64,000 nucleotides of DNA from Steromphala cineraria (Eukaryota > Mollusca > Gastropoda > Trochida > Trochidae). How positions within the stretch are numbered: position 1 is the stretch's first letter; each line of letters opens with the position of its first letter. The stretch lies in contig OU744737.1 in NCBI GenBank assembly GCA_916613615.1, positions 2,252,001 to 2,316,000 of the forward strand. The letters run 5' to 3'. Positions 45,201 to 56,948 of the stretch are shown here, piece after piece. A model generated the notes under the pieces. The model did no database searches. It was not told the origin of the DNA and saw only the letters and a program-made list of their open reading frames with translations. The translations under genes were made by a program, and so were the position numbers.

Positions 45201-48200
45201 AGATGCGAGGGGTAAAGTTGTAATTTCAGTAAAACCAGCAGAGTATCATTATCATTTCTGACCAGTATGATTAGTTGTGCGTCATGCGTGACATTGTTTT
45301 ATTGTAATTAGTTGTCGGTAGACGTAACTGTAATGGTTGCAAAGTATTTTTGATAACTTTCGCTGCCCTTCTTACATTTAAGTAAACATTTTGATAAGTT
45401 TGTGCATATATATATGATCTTGAAAACTTGAATCTTGTGTGCAGTCTGCTTTACTGATGAGAATCAACAATTGTAGATTTGAAATCTTCAAGAGTTCCGA
45501 CTAGTGGTTAAAACCCTCTGAATTTAAATATTGTCTACAGTTTTCATTATGGTAAATTATTTTTTTATTTTTAAGGACCGTTAGGCATCAAAAAGGGGCA
45601 TAAGGGCCTTGCCCTAGCCTGTATTCAGCTCCTCAACAAAACCTATAAAATCAGAAATGTTTTTCAGTGTTGTTCCTAGAGGGGGCCCTGGGGAAATTTG
45701 CCCACCTTTTTGGCTTGGTGTCCCTTAGAATTTGGAGAAGTAGGATACCTCTACCATTACAAGGGGTCCCATATTCTCAGAATAGGCCAAAATGACCCCC
45801 TCAGCTGATCAGCCAGGAACAATACTGGTTTTTGTAAAAAAAACAATTTATAAAAATTGATTTCAAGAACTTTAATTCCAAAATAAAAATAAATCAGCAG
45901 AAAAGCTCATGAATATTATTAATGATAAGATAAGTTTATTATTTATTCACCCAATCTGGAACAGGGACAGTAAAATGCTAAAAAATCTTTTTTCACATTC
46001 ATTGTTGCATTTTGTCGACCATTTTCAGGCAACCTTTGCGTCTAAAATCACTAAGGATAACGGAACCCTGACAGTCGTGCGTGAAGTTGACGGAGGACTG
46101 GAAACGATCAAAGTCAAGATACCGGCCGTCATTAGCGCCGACCTCCGCCTTAACGAACCTAGATACGCAACTCTTCCAAACATCATGGTGGGTCAAGTTC
46201 TAGATTTCAATCCACGTCGCTAATGGCTGATATATTGCCCAAGCGGCGTAAAACAATACCTCACTCACTCACTAGATATCATCCTGTCTCAGAGAAAGAA
46301 CGTTATGCTAACTCCACTAATCTGTACCCTGGGCTCAGAAGCTAGATTAGCTTGCTCGGCCCGAGTTGGGATGTAGCCAATCAAATCATTTTCTCGTTGA
46401 AATTTTATCGAGAAGGTGACGAGAAAATGATTTGTTTGGCTACATCCCAAGCCGGGCCGCGCGAGCGAATTTAGCTTCTGAGCCCAGGGTACAGATTAGT
46501 GGAGTTAGCATAACATTCGTACCCTGAAACAGGATGACTAGATATCTATCATACAATCTCTTTGAAATAGACCATGTTCCAAGCAATTAATGTATCAAAA
46601 TATCAACTCTCCTGGGATTCAAACTCGGTTTGACTGCGGCCATGTCATATTCTCTTACCAGTTGTGTGCAGGCAAACCTTAGTCTTTGGTTCAATTGAAT
46701 CAATATATTCAGTAGACGGCTGGCAGCAATCTTGTTGGTAATCAAGGTCTACTGACACCCAAGATTCCTTGTCACCCTTGTGACAGTGTATGAAATAAGC
46801 CTGAGAAGTTACCAGCCCGAAAGAATGATTTTACTTAATTTCAAATGTCAAATTCAACAAAAACATTAAAAAGTTACCAGCCCGGACCAGAAGTTACCCG
46901 TTTCGGGCTGTCGGACGGGTCTTATTTCATACACTGCTTGTGACTAGTTAGTATAGCTCAGAACATATGACTATAGGGGCTGTAGTCAGACCATAGGGGA
47001 AGGGCATCATTTGATGAATGTGTATCACAGTAAAATCAATGTATTCTCAGAACAGTCTCTTTTGATCATACTGTCCATGATAGGGACAACAAGTGGCCAA
47101 AATGTGAATAATTATTTTTTTCAGTTGAGACTCTGGTTTAGATCCAGGAAGTTATTATTTTTGGGGGATTTTTTTAAAAACAGCATAAATGGTTTGGGTG
47201 TTGAGTTCAAACTCCCCTGAATCCCTGTGTGTTCATGACTGACAGATCTTCTTAATGCCATTTCAAATATGAGAACATCTTCCTACGCAAAGCCTAAAAC
47301 GCCAGTTATCGAACTGTCAGTTTTATTCCTTCCTGCAGACCCTTGAGTTTTTTGTGCTTGCTCTCTAGCTTACTATGAGAGAAAGCAATTGTCCAATCAG
47401 AAAGTAACTGGATGATGCTTATAATCACCGAAAACTTAAGGGTCAGCAGCAAGGCATAAAACTGACAATTTCGGAAATTGGTGTTTTAGGCTTTGCGTTG
47501 GAAGATGGGATGAGAACTCTAAATTCTATCCTATCTATTTTCATTCTTAAATTTATAAGATATTGCCACCTAGCAGTATTTTGATGATGATGATGATTGG
47601 TACTCATGAGATGTGTGGTTATAATATTGTAGTATCACCTACTGTGATAATTCATCTGATGATGTGTGGTTATAATATTGTAGTATCACCTACTGTGATA
47701 ATTCATCTGATGAAGTGTGTATGTGTTAGCTTTGGTGACTTCAGAGTAGTTTATCTATAAAATGAAGGTATTTGGTCAAAAGTAATTTTGGGAATAAAAA
47801 TAAAGTAAATAGGATAATGGTACATGTATTAAATCAGATCAAAACATTCTGAGATATCAGGATATATTTCGAATCTTTTAAATCTCAGTACCATCACAAC
47901 ACTGACATCAGAGGTAAAATTCCAAGAATTATATTGAATATATCACTCTGTCTCAGTGTTGTTCCTAGAAGGGGCCCTGGGGACATTTGGCCGCCCTTTT
48001 GACTTGGTTTCCTTTAAAATTAGTAGATGAAGGATACTTTTACCATTGCAAAGAGGCCATTCTGCTAAAATATTGCCAAAATGACCCCCTTTGTTGATCA
48101 CCTAGGAACACTGCTGTCTACTTGTTCACAGAAAGCTAAGAAGAAACCCATGGCGAAGAAGAAGGCGTCGGACTACGGCGTGGACCTGACCCCCAAACAT

Positions 48201-48308
48201 AAGACTCTGTCGGTTGAAGACCCCCCGGTTAGGGAGGCGGGGCAGAAAGTGGAGTCAGTGGAGGACCTGGTGGGCAAACTGAGGGACGCAGGCCTCGTAC
48301 CGTCTTGA
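42253..48308 (+). CDS. ETFB: Electron transfer flavoprotein beta subunit
   Basis: Six coding exons: 42253-42306, 43479-43637, 44070-44228, 44720-44782, 46029-46187 and 48132-48308 (54, 159, 159, 63, 159, 177 nt). All introns are phase 0 GT-AG. The product is 256 aa (human 255). ETFB pairs with ETFA in the mitochondrial matrix, carrying electrons from acyl-CoA and other dehydrogenases to ETF-QO. Seen: [18 protein letters not shown] at the start; [19 protein letters not shown] over exons 2-3; [12 protein letters not shown] (exon 4); [14 protein letters not shown] (exon 5), the dehydrogenase recognition loop; then KAKKKP at the start of exon 6, where vertebrate lysines are methylated by ETFBKMT. 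Introns carry a SINE and several MITEs. The stop codon lies in the first unit of a 38-bp minisatellite. Confidence 0.97.
43098..43345. mobile_element. Foldback MITE in ETFB intron 1
   Basis: Inverted arms GTAAACCTAG ... CTATACTCC(T/C)GATATTGAGTCTA and AAGAGGTC, mirrored to CTAGGTTTAC. About 248 bp, no coding; the target duplication is unclear. Confidence 0.75.
44855..45137 (+). mobile_element. tRNA-derived SINE in ETFB intron 4
   Basis: A head with an A box (TAGCGCAGTGGTTAGCACG) and a weak B box (GGTTTGATTGC) is followed by a body of about 170 bp and a CACCT simple-repeat tail. The tRNA-like head plus tail repeat defines a SINE; it is in the same orientation as the gene. Confidence 0.8.
45665..45827. 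mobile_element. CAGT-ended MITE, ETFB intron 4
   Basis: CAGTGTTGTTCCTAG at the left and an imperfect inverse at the right. It shares GGGGCCCTGGGG and AAAATGACCCCCT with 47954-48113. Confidence 0.75.
46203..46270 (+). mobile_element. SINE/LINE 3' tail in ETFB intron 5
   Basis: AAGCGGCGTAAAACAATACC followed by (TCAC)n, a tail style I associate with molluscan SINEs. The foldback element at 46280 inserted in or next to this tail. Confidence 0.55.
46280..46536. mobile_element. Long-TIR foldback element with 9-bp target duplication, copy 2
   Basis: Flanked by ACTAGATAT at 46271-46279 and 46537-46545. 257 bp, same arms as 37037-37284. A second independent 9-bp duplication confirms both ends. Confidence 0.9.
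47282..47502. mobile_element. Foldback MITE (CTACGCAAAGCCTAAAA ends), copy 2
   Basis: Same family as 27774-27956. ATGAGAAC occurs just left of ATCTTCC and just right of GGAAGATGGG, so an 8-bp target duplication (hAT-like) is possible. Confidence 0.75.
47610..47711. repeat. 51-bp direct tandem repeat, two units
   Basis: GATGTGTGGTTATAATATTG begins at 47610 and 47661; the units look identical. Confidence 0.9.
47954..48113. mobile_element. CAGT-ended MITE abutting the ETFB exon 6 acceptor
   Basis: Same family as 45665-45827. It ends at ...CTAGGAACACTG, only 18 bp before exon 6 (48132), so the present polypyrimidine/branch region borders or lies within transposon sequence. Confidence 0.75.
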
Positions 48309-49500
48309 TAGCGACCATAGCTAGTTGGTGAGTTGTACCCTCTTGATAGCGACGATAGACTGAGGGACAACGGCCTCGTACCCTCTTGATAGCGACGATA
48401 GTTAGTTGGTGAGTTGTACCTTCTTGATAGCGACGATAGCTAGTTGGTGAGTTGTACCCTCATGATAGAGACGATAGACTGAGGGACGCCGGCCTCGTAC
48501 CTTCTTGATAGCGACGATAGCTAGTTGGTGAGTTGTACCCTCTTGATAGCGACGATAGTTAGTTGGTGAGTTGTACCTTCTTGATAGCGACGATAGCTAG
48601 TTGGTGAGTTGTACCCTCATGATAGAGACGATAGACTGAGGGACGCCGGCCTCGTACCTTCTTGATAGCGACGATAGCTAGTTGGTGAGTTGTACCTTCT
48701 TGATAGAGACGATAGCTAGTTGGTGAGTTGTACCTTCTTGATAGAGACGATAGCTAGTTGGTGAGTTGTACCTTCTTGATAGCGACGATAGACTGAGGGA
48801 CGCCGGCCTCGTACCTTCTTGATAGCGACGATAGCTAGTTGGTGAGTTGTACCTTCTTGATAGAGACGATAGCTAGTTGGTGAGTTGTACCTTCTTGATA
48901 GCGACGATAGCTAGTTGGTGAGTTGTACCCTCTTGATAGCGACCATAGCTAGTTGGTGAGTTGTACCTTCTTGATAGCGACGATAGCTAGTTGGTGAGTT
49001 GTACCTTCTTGATAGAGACGATAGCTAGTTGGTGAGTTGTACCTTCTTGATAGCGACGATAGCTAGTTGGTGAGTTGTACCCTCTTGATAGCGACCATAG
49101 CTAGTTGGTGAGTTGTACCTTCTGGATAGCGACGATAGCTAGTTGGTGAGTTGTACCCTCTTGATAGCGACCATAGCTAGTTGGTGAGTTGTACCCTCTT
49201 GATAGCGACTAAAGCTAGTTGATGAGTTGTACCTCTTGATAGCGACGATAGCTAGTTGGTGAGTTGTACCTTCATGATAGAGACGATGGCTAGTTGGTGA
49301 GTTGTACCTTCTTGATAGAGACGATAGCTAGTTGGTGAGTTGTACCTTCTGGATAGCGACGATAGGTAGTTGGTGAGTTGTACCCCTCATGATAGAGACG
49401 ATAGGTAGTTGGTAAGTAGTTGATTCAGTCAGTAAAATTGTCGATGCATGACTTGAAAGAGTTTGTAGGTTGCACCTTCATGATAGAGACGTTGAGACGA
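48297..49500. repeat. 38-bp minisatellite starting in the ETFB stop codon
   Basis: Units CTTGATAGCGACGATAGCTA plus GTTGGTGAGTTGTACC(C/T)T, about 28 in number, decaying near 49430-49500. Variant units at about 48359, 48477, 48629 and 48789 contain CTGAGGGACGCCGGCCTCGT, a copy of the last ETFB codons ([13 protein letters not shown]). The array is therefore derived from the gene's own 3' end and presumably lies in its 3' UTR. Confidence 0.93.
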
Positions 49501-49509
49501 TAGCTTGTA

Positions 49510-50280
49510 AATCATTTTTCACCTTCTCAATATTGCTGGATAGGATTTGGATTGGTACTATTCAGCTTACTATGCTTGATCCATTTTATATTTTCATGAC
49601 ATATTGTTTTACTTTGAAACAAATCACACGCCATAAATAATTATTCTAAATCTAGTGATTAAAATAGTCATGTGTCCTGTTTTTGGTCCCCCCTTGTGTT
49701 TTCTATATATAATAGATCAAGAATTATGCTAAAATCTTTATTTCTTGTCAGATTTCGTTCTAATTTGAAATGAAGGTTTCTCTCAACATATGAAAACGAT
49801 ACATGAGTGCAAAAGTCCAGGTTTTGAAATTTTATTTTATTTCATATTGTCCACTCCAAGATTCGAACCCCTGTTGTTGTAATGCTATTCTAGAAATGTC
49901 AAAGTTGAAACTCTTTTTCTTTTTATTTCAAATAAGAGTAATATACACATTTAGCAATGCTACAAGTTACGTTTTACAAATGGAAAATGGAAAATGAATG
50001 AAATTACCCTTGTGTAGGTGTGAGATATTGAAAATCACAATATATATTTATCTTATAAATGAATCTAATAATAAATGCAGCATGTTTATCATTTCAGTTG
50101 CTGAGTGTAAAGAAGTGAAGCTGTTGATGACAACGTATGATAGAGTCGACGCCACCAAGATGTACCAGTGCTTATCTCCCCCGTCGCTCACTGTATATTG
50201 TGTATCTATTATTTGTTTGCGAGAGTTTTGAATGAGTCAGGTGATTAAAATATAGAAATCTCAACCTTGTTCAGACTTTT
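49510..50280. other. Downstream of ETFB, no gene recognised
   Basis: AT-rich. A short better-composed stretch (50097-50230) follows an acceptor-like ATTTCAG and could be an untranslated exon; evidence is thin. Confidence 0.3.
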
Positions 50281-51250
50281 TATACCCCCGCTACGACGTA
50301 GTCGGGGGTATATAGCGCTCCGCGTGTCCGTCCGTCCGAAATAGTTTCCGGAGCATTACTCTAAAACTATACTACTTACAAACTTCAAATTTGGTATGGC
50401 AGTAGCCTATATGATGCTGTTGTGCCTTTTAGGGGTTTCATCTCAATGGTTCAAATAATTTTTTGAAATTTTGACCAAAAACCGTCCGATTTCTGGACTT
50501 TGTCTCGTATCGGAGCATAATTAAAAAATTATACCACTTGGAAACTTCAAATTTGGTATGGCAGTATCCTACATGATGCTGTTGTGCCTTTTACGGGTTT
50601 CACCTCCAACGTTCAAATAATTTTTGAAATTTTGACCAAAAACGGTCAATTATTCGGACTTTGTATCGTTTCCGCATCATTATTTAAAAACTATACCACT
50701 TGGAATTTTCAAACTTGGTATGGCAGTAACCTATTTGAAATTTTGAACCAAAATAGTCCGAAAACAGTAGATTGAGGATCAAGCTTGTAAATATATTTCC
50801 TAATGACAAACACATACCGTATAAACATTGTAAATGTGACTGTTTTGCCTTCAAGTTATCTTTTGGGAAGTAACCAAAAGGGATTGTGACCAATTGTGAT
50901 ACTCATATGGACACTGTATGAACATAGAACATGACTGATGTTGTTACCACTGCAAAGAATACATATATTGGAATGTTGATACCACTGCAAAGAATACATA
51001 TATTGGAATATAAATTGACCTACATGGAACTGAATGGAAGGTGAGAGTTTGTTGAAAAACATTTATTATCATAGTTATACCAGTTCACACCTATTCAGAC
51101 AAATTAAATTTTAAATTTTAATATCATGTGATGGAAAAATACGGTAACAATCCTAGGACTTATCAGAACATATGACTTTTCACTATTTTTGTCAAAGAAA
51201 GGCGGTCAAACTACAGGCGGGGGTATGTGAGCTGCGCTCACTTTTGCCTT
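50281..51250. mobile_element. Dispersed repeat with ATACCCCCGC ends
   Basis: Left end ATACCCCCGCTACGACG; right end GGCGGGGGTATGTGAG. The inside has three degenerate tandem units (AACTTCAAATTTGGTATGGC, about 50372, 50540, 50700). This is a widely dispersed animal repeat by appearance. The left part carries GTCCGTCCGTCCG. Confidence 0.6.
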
Positions 51251-51724
51251 GTTGTTTTATCTCGCAGGCGGATCCACGATTTCGTTATGGGGGGTTCAGT
51301 CTGATTAAAATATACCTTGTAGTTGTTTTGAGAAATAAAATAAATAATAAATATCGGAGCTTTCCTTTCCACAAGATAGGCGCTTGTTCAACACCACTTT
51401 AACACAGACAAAACTTAGTCACAAGCAGACCATTTACATCATCCCTTTATAAACCAACATGGCAACGATCATGTAGAAATTGATTGCCTCTAGCTCTGAT
51501 ATCGAAAGTTTTTGCCGCCGTCCTTGTGACTGGCTAGATGAGCTTAAGTCAGAACATGCGGGTAATGGGGGTACCTTCAGACTGTGAATGAAAGGAAAGC
51601 CTGGCTGGGTGTGGTTCAAACCCCAATAGAGATAATATTTTTACCCTCGTTTTCCTTGATTTTAATCAGACTGTAGGGGGTGCGTCCTTTGGGTGTCGCA
51701 AGCGTAACTTTTAAAATGACTTTT

Positions 51725-52290
51725 TAGCTCATCTGGCATGTAAGGCTCGATGGGCTTATGGCATGGCATGGTGTCCGGCGTCCGTCCATCCATCCGTCCA
51801 TCCATTCGTCCGTAAACTTTGTGGAATTTTGACTTCTTCTACAGAACCATAAGGCCTAGAAAGCTGATTTGGTGTTAAGACTCCTTGCCTAGTGAGGATT
51901 AAAAATTGTAGCTTTGGTGGCCCTGTGGCCCCTAATTAGGGCCACAGGGGCCACACCCTTAAAACATATTTTCATCTTCTTCCCTAGAAGCATAAGGCCT
52001 AGAAAGCTGAAATTTTGTGTACAGACTCCTTGACTAGTGAGGATTATAAATTGTAGCTTTGGTGGCCCTGTGGCCCCTAGTAAGGAACACTGGGGCAACA
52101 CCCTAAAAATCTATTTTCATCTTCTTCTCCAGAAGGATAAGCCCTAGAAAGCTGAAACTTTGTGTACAGACTCCTTGACTAGTGAGGATTATAAATTGTA
52201 GCTTTGGTGGCCACACCCTAAAAACCTATTTTCATCTTCTCAGGAAGCAAAAGGCCCAGAAAGCTGAAACCTTGTGCCCTGTCTGCCCAC
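51725..52290. repeat. Dispersed repeat with 143-bp tandem units
   Basis: Left end GGCATGGCATGGTGTCCGGC and CCGTCCATCC repeats; then AAGGCCTAGAAAGCTGA units at 51851, 51994 and 52139, and a shortened one near 52253. GTGGCCCCTAATTAGGGCCAC is a local palindrome at about 51927-51947. Confidence 0.85.
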
Positions 52291-52314
52291 TTTTAATTAA
52301 TGAAAAGTTTGCGT

Positions 52315-53612
52315 ATTGTCAAGGATTCTGTTGCTATAATTCAGTTGTCAAGGTTTCTTTAGGATTCTGTTGCTATAATTCAGTTGTCAATGATTTTGTT
52401 GCTATAATTCAGTTATCAAGGATTCTGTTGCTATAATTCAGTTGTCAAGGATTCTGTTGCTACAATTCAGTTGTCAAGGATTCTGTTGCTACAATTCAGT
52501 TGTCAAGGATTCTGTTGCTATAATTCAGTTGTCAAGGATTCTGTTGTTATAATTCAGCTGTCAAGGATTTTGTTGCTATAATTCAGCTGTCAAGGATTCT
52601 GTAGGATTCTGTTGCTATAATTCAGTTGTCAAGGATTCTGTAGGATTCTGTTGCTATGATTAAGCTGTCAAGGATTCTGTTGCTATAATTCAGTTGTCAA
52701 GGATTCTGTTGCTACAATTCAGTTGTCAAGGATTCTGTTGCTACAATTCAGTTGTCAAGGATTCTGTTGCTATAATTCAGTCGGATTCTGTTGCTATGAT
52801 TCAGCTGTCAAGGATTCTGTTGCTATGATTCAGCTGTCAAGGATTCTGTTGCTATGATTCAGCTGTCAAGGATTCTGTTGCTATAATTCAGCTGTCAAGG
52901 ATTCTTTAGGATTCTGTTGCTATAATTCAGTTGTCAAGGATTCTGTAGGATTCTGTTGCTATGATTCAGTTGTCAAGGATTCTGTAGGATTCTGTTGCTA
53001 TAATTCAGTTGTCAAGGATTCTGTAGGATTATGTTGCTATGATTCAGCTGTCAAGGATTCTGTTGCTATGATTCAGCTGTCAAGGATTCTGTTGCTATGA
53101 TTCAGCTGTCAAGGATTCTGTTGCTATAATTCAGTTGTCAAGGTTTCTTTAGGATTCTGTTGCTATAATTCAGTTGTCAATGATTGTGTTGCTATAATTC
53201 AGTTATCAAGGATTCTGTTGCTATAATTCAGTTGTCAAGGATTCTGTTGCTACAATTCAGTTGTCAAGGATTCTGTTGCTACAATTCAGTTGTCAAGGAT
53301 TCTGTTGCTATAATTCAGTTGTCAAGGATTCTGTTGTTATAATTCAGCTGTCAAGGATTCTGTTGCTATGATTCAGCTGTCAAGGATTCTGTTGCTATAA
53401 TTCAGCTGTCAAGGATTCTGTAGGATTCTGTTGCTATAATTCAGTTGTCAAGGATTCTGTAGGATTCTGTTGCTATGATTCAGTTGTCAAGGATTCTGTA
53501 GGATTCTGTTGCTATGATTCAGCTGTCAAGGATTCTGTTGCTATGATTCAGCTGTCAAGGATTCTGTTGCTATAATTCAGCTGTCAAGGATTCTGTTGCT
53601 ATAATTCAGTTG
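52315..53612. repeat. 29-bp minisatellite with higher-order repeat
   Basis: About 44 units of AAGGATTCTGTTGCTATAAT plus TCAGTTGTC, with variants (T/C in CAG(T/C)TG, A/G in TATAA/TATGA) and a 12-bp insert TAGGATTCTG. A block of variants starting AAGGTTTCTTTAGGATTCTG at 52350 recurs at 53140, so about 790 bp was duplicated as a whole. Confidence 0.95.
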
Positions 53613-55540
53613 GATTCAGCCAAGATGTGAGTTCAAAGTCGCATTATTTCTAGACTAAGAGATGGATGAACTTTTTTCTTACTTTGATTTGGTTGATTGA
53701 CCATTTTGGATGCATTTGGCAAAGTTTGAATGACAATAATGAATATATGGATGGATGACAAGTTCTTTCATCATGCTTTGTGATGATTGGACATCGGTTC
53801 TTGTTCCGACCGACACAATAACCTATGTCGAAGCGTCGCATACCATGAATGAAGAAGTTGTCAAACATATATTTCGATTACAACTTTGATTATCAGACCT
53901 GGCTCATGAACTTATATGCTAAGCGGTGAGAGACTGACATTTATTACATGCTAAGCGGTAAGAGACTGAGTTTTCTCAGTTCTAGAAAAAGTGATCTTCC
54001 TAATCATCTATAGTCGGAGAACAGATTGTAAAGATTCACATAAATTCCATTCACGGCCATTTTTGTGTAAACACATTGAATTCATTTTGTGTAAGAAATG
54101 CATGGGTGAAATTTACATTATATATTTGTTTTATTACTGCTTAATTTAATTTACATACATTGTATTTCAATTGTAACCATTCATTTTCCTTTTCCTGGAA
54201 ATAAGAATAAAAATTCAATGAATTCAAATGAACACTGACAATACAGGAATAGCAAACATTATGAACAGCATAAATTGATAGAAGACATATTTTCCCAAAT
54301 TTTATTATTAAATTTACAAATATTTTATATTCTTGTAGTTTTTTATGACTTTTTTTAAACAGCTTGAAATTTTTACTAATTATTTTTCTCATCTCAAATT
54401 ATCATAATACAACACACAAGTTGCTTTTTAAACATAGGTCGATTTACAGAATAACATTCAAGTTAAAGATTTAATTGTTTACAAAAAATGTATTATCTGT
54501 TCAATTATTTTACTGTCCCAAATATTTAGCAAAAATGTTGAAATTCAGGTAAAGGAAAGAACATCAGATGGCAACAATGTATTTATTTGGCAAAAAAAAA
54601 TATTTTAGAAGCCAAATAACTTGCAAGTCGTGAATCTAAATGTTGAAATTCAGGTAAGAAAAAGAAAATCAGATGGCAACAATGTATTTATTTGGCAAAA
54701 AAAATTATTTTAGAAGCCAAATAACTCGCAAGTCGTTAATTTAAATGTTCTATATGGCCGATCCCTGCAAAGTATGACAATGCAAGCAATATATATATTC
54801 TTTCTGTGCATTGGAAAATACTGTAAAATGACCCCAAACATATAAGAAATAGCCTTTCTGTAATTCAAAATATAATTTTATGGAAGAGGGATAACCCTCT
54901 ATATTTATTTGATTTAGGATACGGGTCACATGACCTTGCTATAAAACAGATTTTGAAAATTAAGATGAGAATTAGTTTTAAAACATCACCCAGAAATGTT
55001 GTCCCAAAAAGGTGTTTCACGAAAAATCATGAAATATCGTTCTGTTTTCATCAGTGAAGTGAGGGGTTGAACAGATAAATGAAATGGTGAAAATTTTGTG
55101 TCGTTTTGCCCAGGTGCCGTTTTGGTATAACCCTTTCCATGCGTTCATGTACTGACCGGGGCATTGTGAAAATGTGAAATACGAAATGAACAAGGTCGTC
55201 ATTTTAAAGAGGGACTGAAATGGTCTATGGTCACTTTCGGGATTCATAAAAAGGGGCTTGCAATTTGAATTAGATTCAACTTTGAATTTTCGAAATTGGA
55301 CGGTAACCTGCCTCAATACGGCTTTTAAAATACAATGCCTAACAGAAACTGTAGTCACTGAAGCGTGTCTCCAGCGTGTCTACCTTCTATGACGTTATTT
55401 TTTTCCGTCCTGAATTCTATTGATATAGACAAGCTAACATGAGTTTTGGGGGGTTTTTTTTGTATTCTTTAGAAAAAAATTGATTGTTTTCCGTTTCCAC
55501 TGCAGCATTGATTTATCATGTGGCCTGGTGAATGGATGAA
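53613..55540. other. AT-rich intergenic DNA with repeat fragments
   Basis: Holds an end-less, diverged F2 MITE (about 54010-54199) and a 105-bp direct duplication (about 54534-54745, AAATTCAGGTAA ... GCAACAATGTATTTATTTGG). No gene was recognised. Confidence 0.5.
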
Positions 55541-55699
55541 GTGATTTTACGATCTGTTACTCAGGATAATCACTTCCCTGTTGGAACACGCTAAAGGTGT
55601 AACCAGGATATGCGAGTGTTACAATGTACTGAATATTAATGCGCTTTGCCGGATGTTGCGGTGCATGTCAATACGCGAAAGTGTGTTAACTTATTGTTG

Positions 55700-55863
55700 C
55701 CCAAGACCGATCCAGTCTGTCAATCAAATCTCGCGCATGCATGCGTTATTTCAGCCAATCAGAGCGGCGATTTCGCTACGCGAATTTGTTAACTTTACTT
55801 CCGGGGACAAACAAAGCAGCAATGGCGACTCGTTTCTGTTGTTGCAAATACGGTACTATTTAA
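55700..55863 (+). promoter_or_regulatory. Promoter-like patch with short ATG exon candidate (copy A)
   Basis: A GCGCATGCATGCG motif, a CCAAT box (AGCCAATCAGAGCGG), an ETS-type site (ACTTCCGGGG) and ATGGCGACTC in strong Kozak context occur within about 130 bp. The frame MATRFCCCKY is followed by a possible donor (ACG/GTACTA) at 55853; unspliced it ends at 55863. No further exon was recognised. The layout matches TATA-less animal promoters. Confidence 0.35.
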
Positions 55864-56948
55864 AATGCCGTTCTTTACGATATTTCAGCATCGATGGCAT
55901 GACATGAGTATTCATCGTTGTTTAGGGTAACAAGGTTACCGTCATCGCTAAAATTGTGGAAAAGGCCTACTACACACAAGCACTTGATGCATGGGCAGTG
56001 CCCATATACCATATATAGTATATGAGCAATATCCATGCCCCAAGTGATTGTGTTACTACATGGTATAAAAACAATCACGGGTCGGACAAGTGTTCGAAGG
56101 CTGGAATTTGCTCGAATTACGCACTTTTCAAGTCACTTCCATAAACTTTCAACAAGGCTCTAAGTACCCGTTGGTAAATTATCTACAGTAGCTAATGTTT
56201 CTGAATCAACAGTTCATTGAAGTTTATCGAGATTTTTAATTGCAATCCTACACCTTGACATTTCGGTAATTTTTGAAATTTCGTCATATTGTAAACAAAC
56301 TATATGTTGGGCGTCCTGTTTTGCCAAATACGGTTAAATATCCCACTTATATATTATTACATATCAAAGAAACTGGCAGGCATTGAATATTAATATACAA
56401 CAATCAACTTTTCTGTCAAAGCTTCAACAATAATTGTTTTAATGAGTCAATATCCCAAACTGTTCAACTATCATTTTAAGAGTTTGTGTGACCATAGATC
56501 AGTTGACAAAACTACATCTGTTTACTATTCTTTATATATCAAATAAAACTTGGTGCCTATATATGTCCCTGATTTCAAGCATATACCAGGGAATGCAATA
56601 AGACAAAAACCAAAATAATAAACCAAAAAAATAATAATTCACAGGTGAAATATTGAAAAATAAAGCCATTTTTTTGTTGTTTACTCATTTGTTCAGTGAT
56701 CACTGATAATTGTTTCTAATCCCAATTACTGTTTTTACTTTGGAAACCTGAAATGCAATATTTATGTAAAGCAAAGATTTACTTTTATTTTCAAGATTGA
56801 GTACTTCCAGGATCCCTGATATTGTGCTATTTTCACAAAACAATGTTACGATTTAAAAAATTATATATTAAAAAAGTTCATAGTGTCACTGATTTTATTT
56901 TGATCTTTCAGTTTTTAATTCTTTCAACAATTTGATGTACAGTGAAAT

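Noticed and set aside
55581..55907. 108-codon plus-strand frame in both SD3 copies
   Set aside because: It needs a TTG start and overlaps a promoter-like patch in another frame; conservation is only from the recent duplication.
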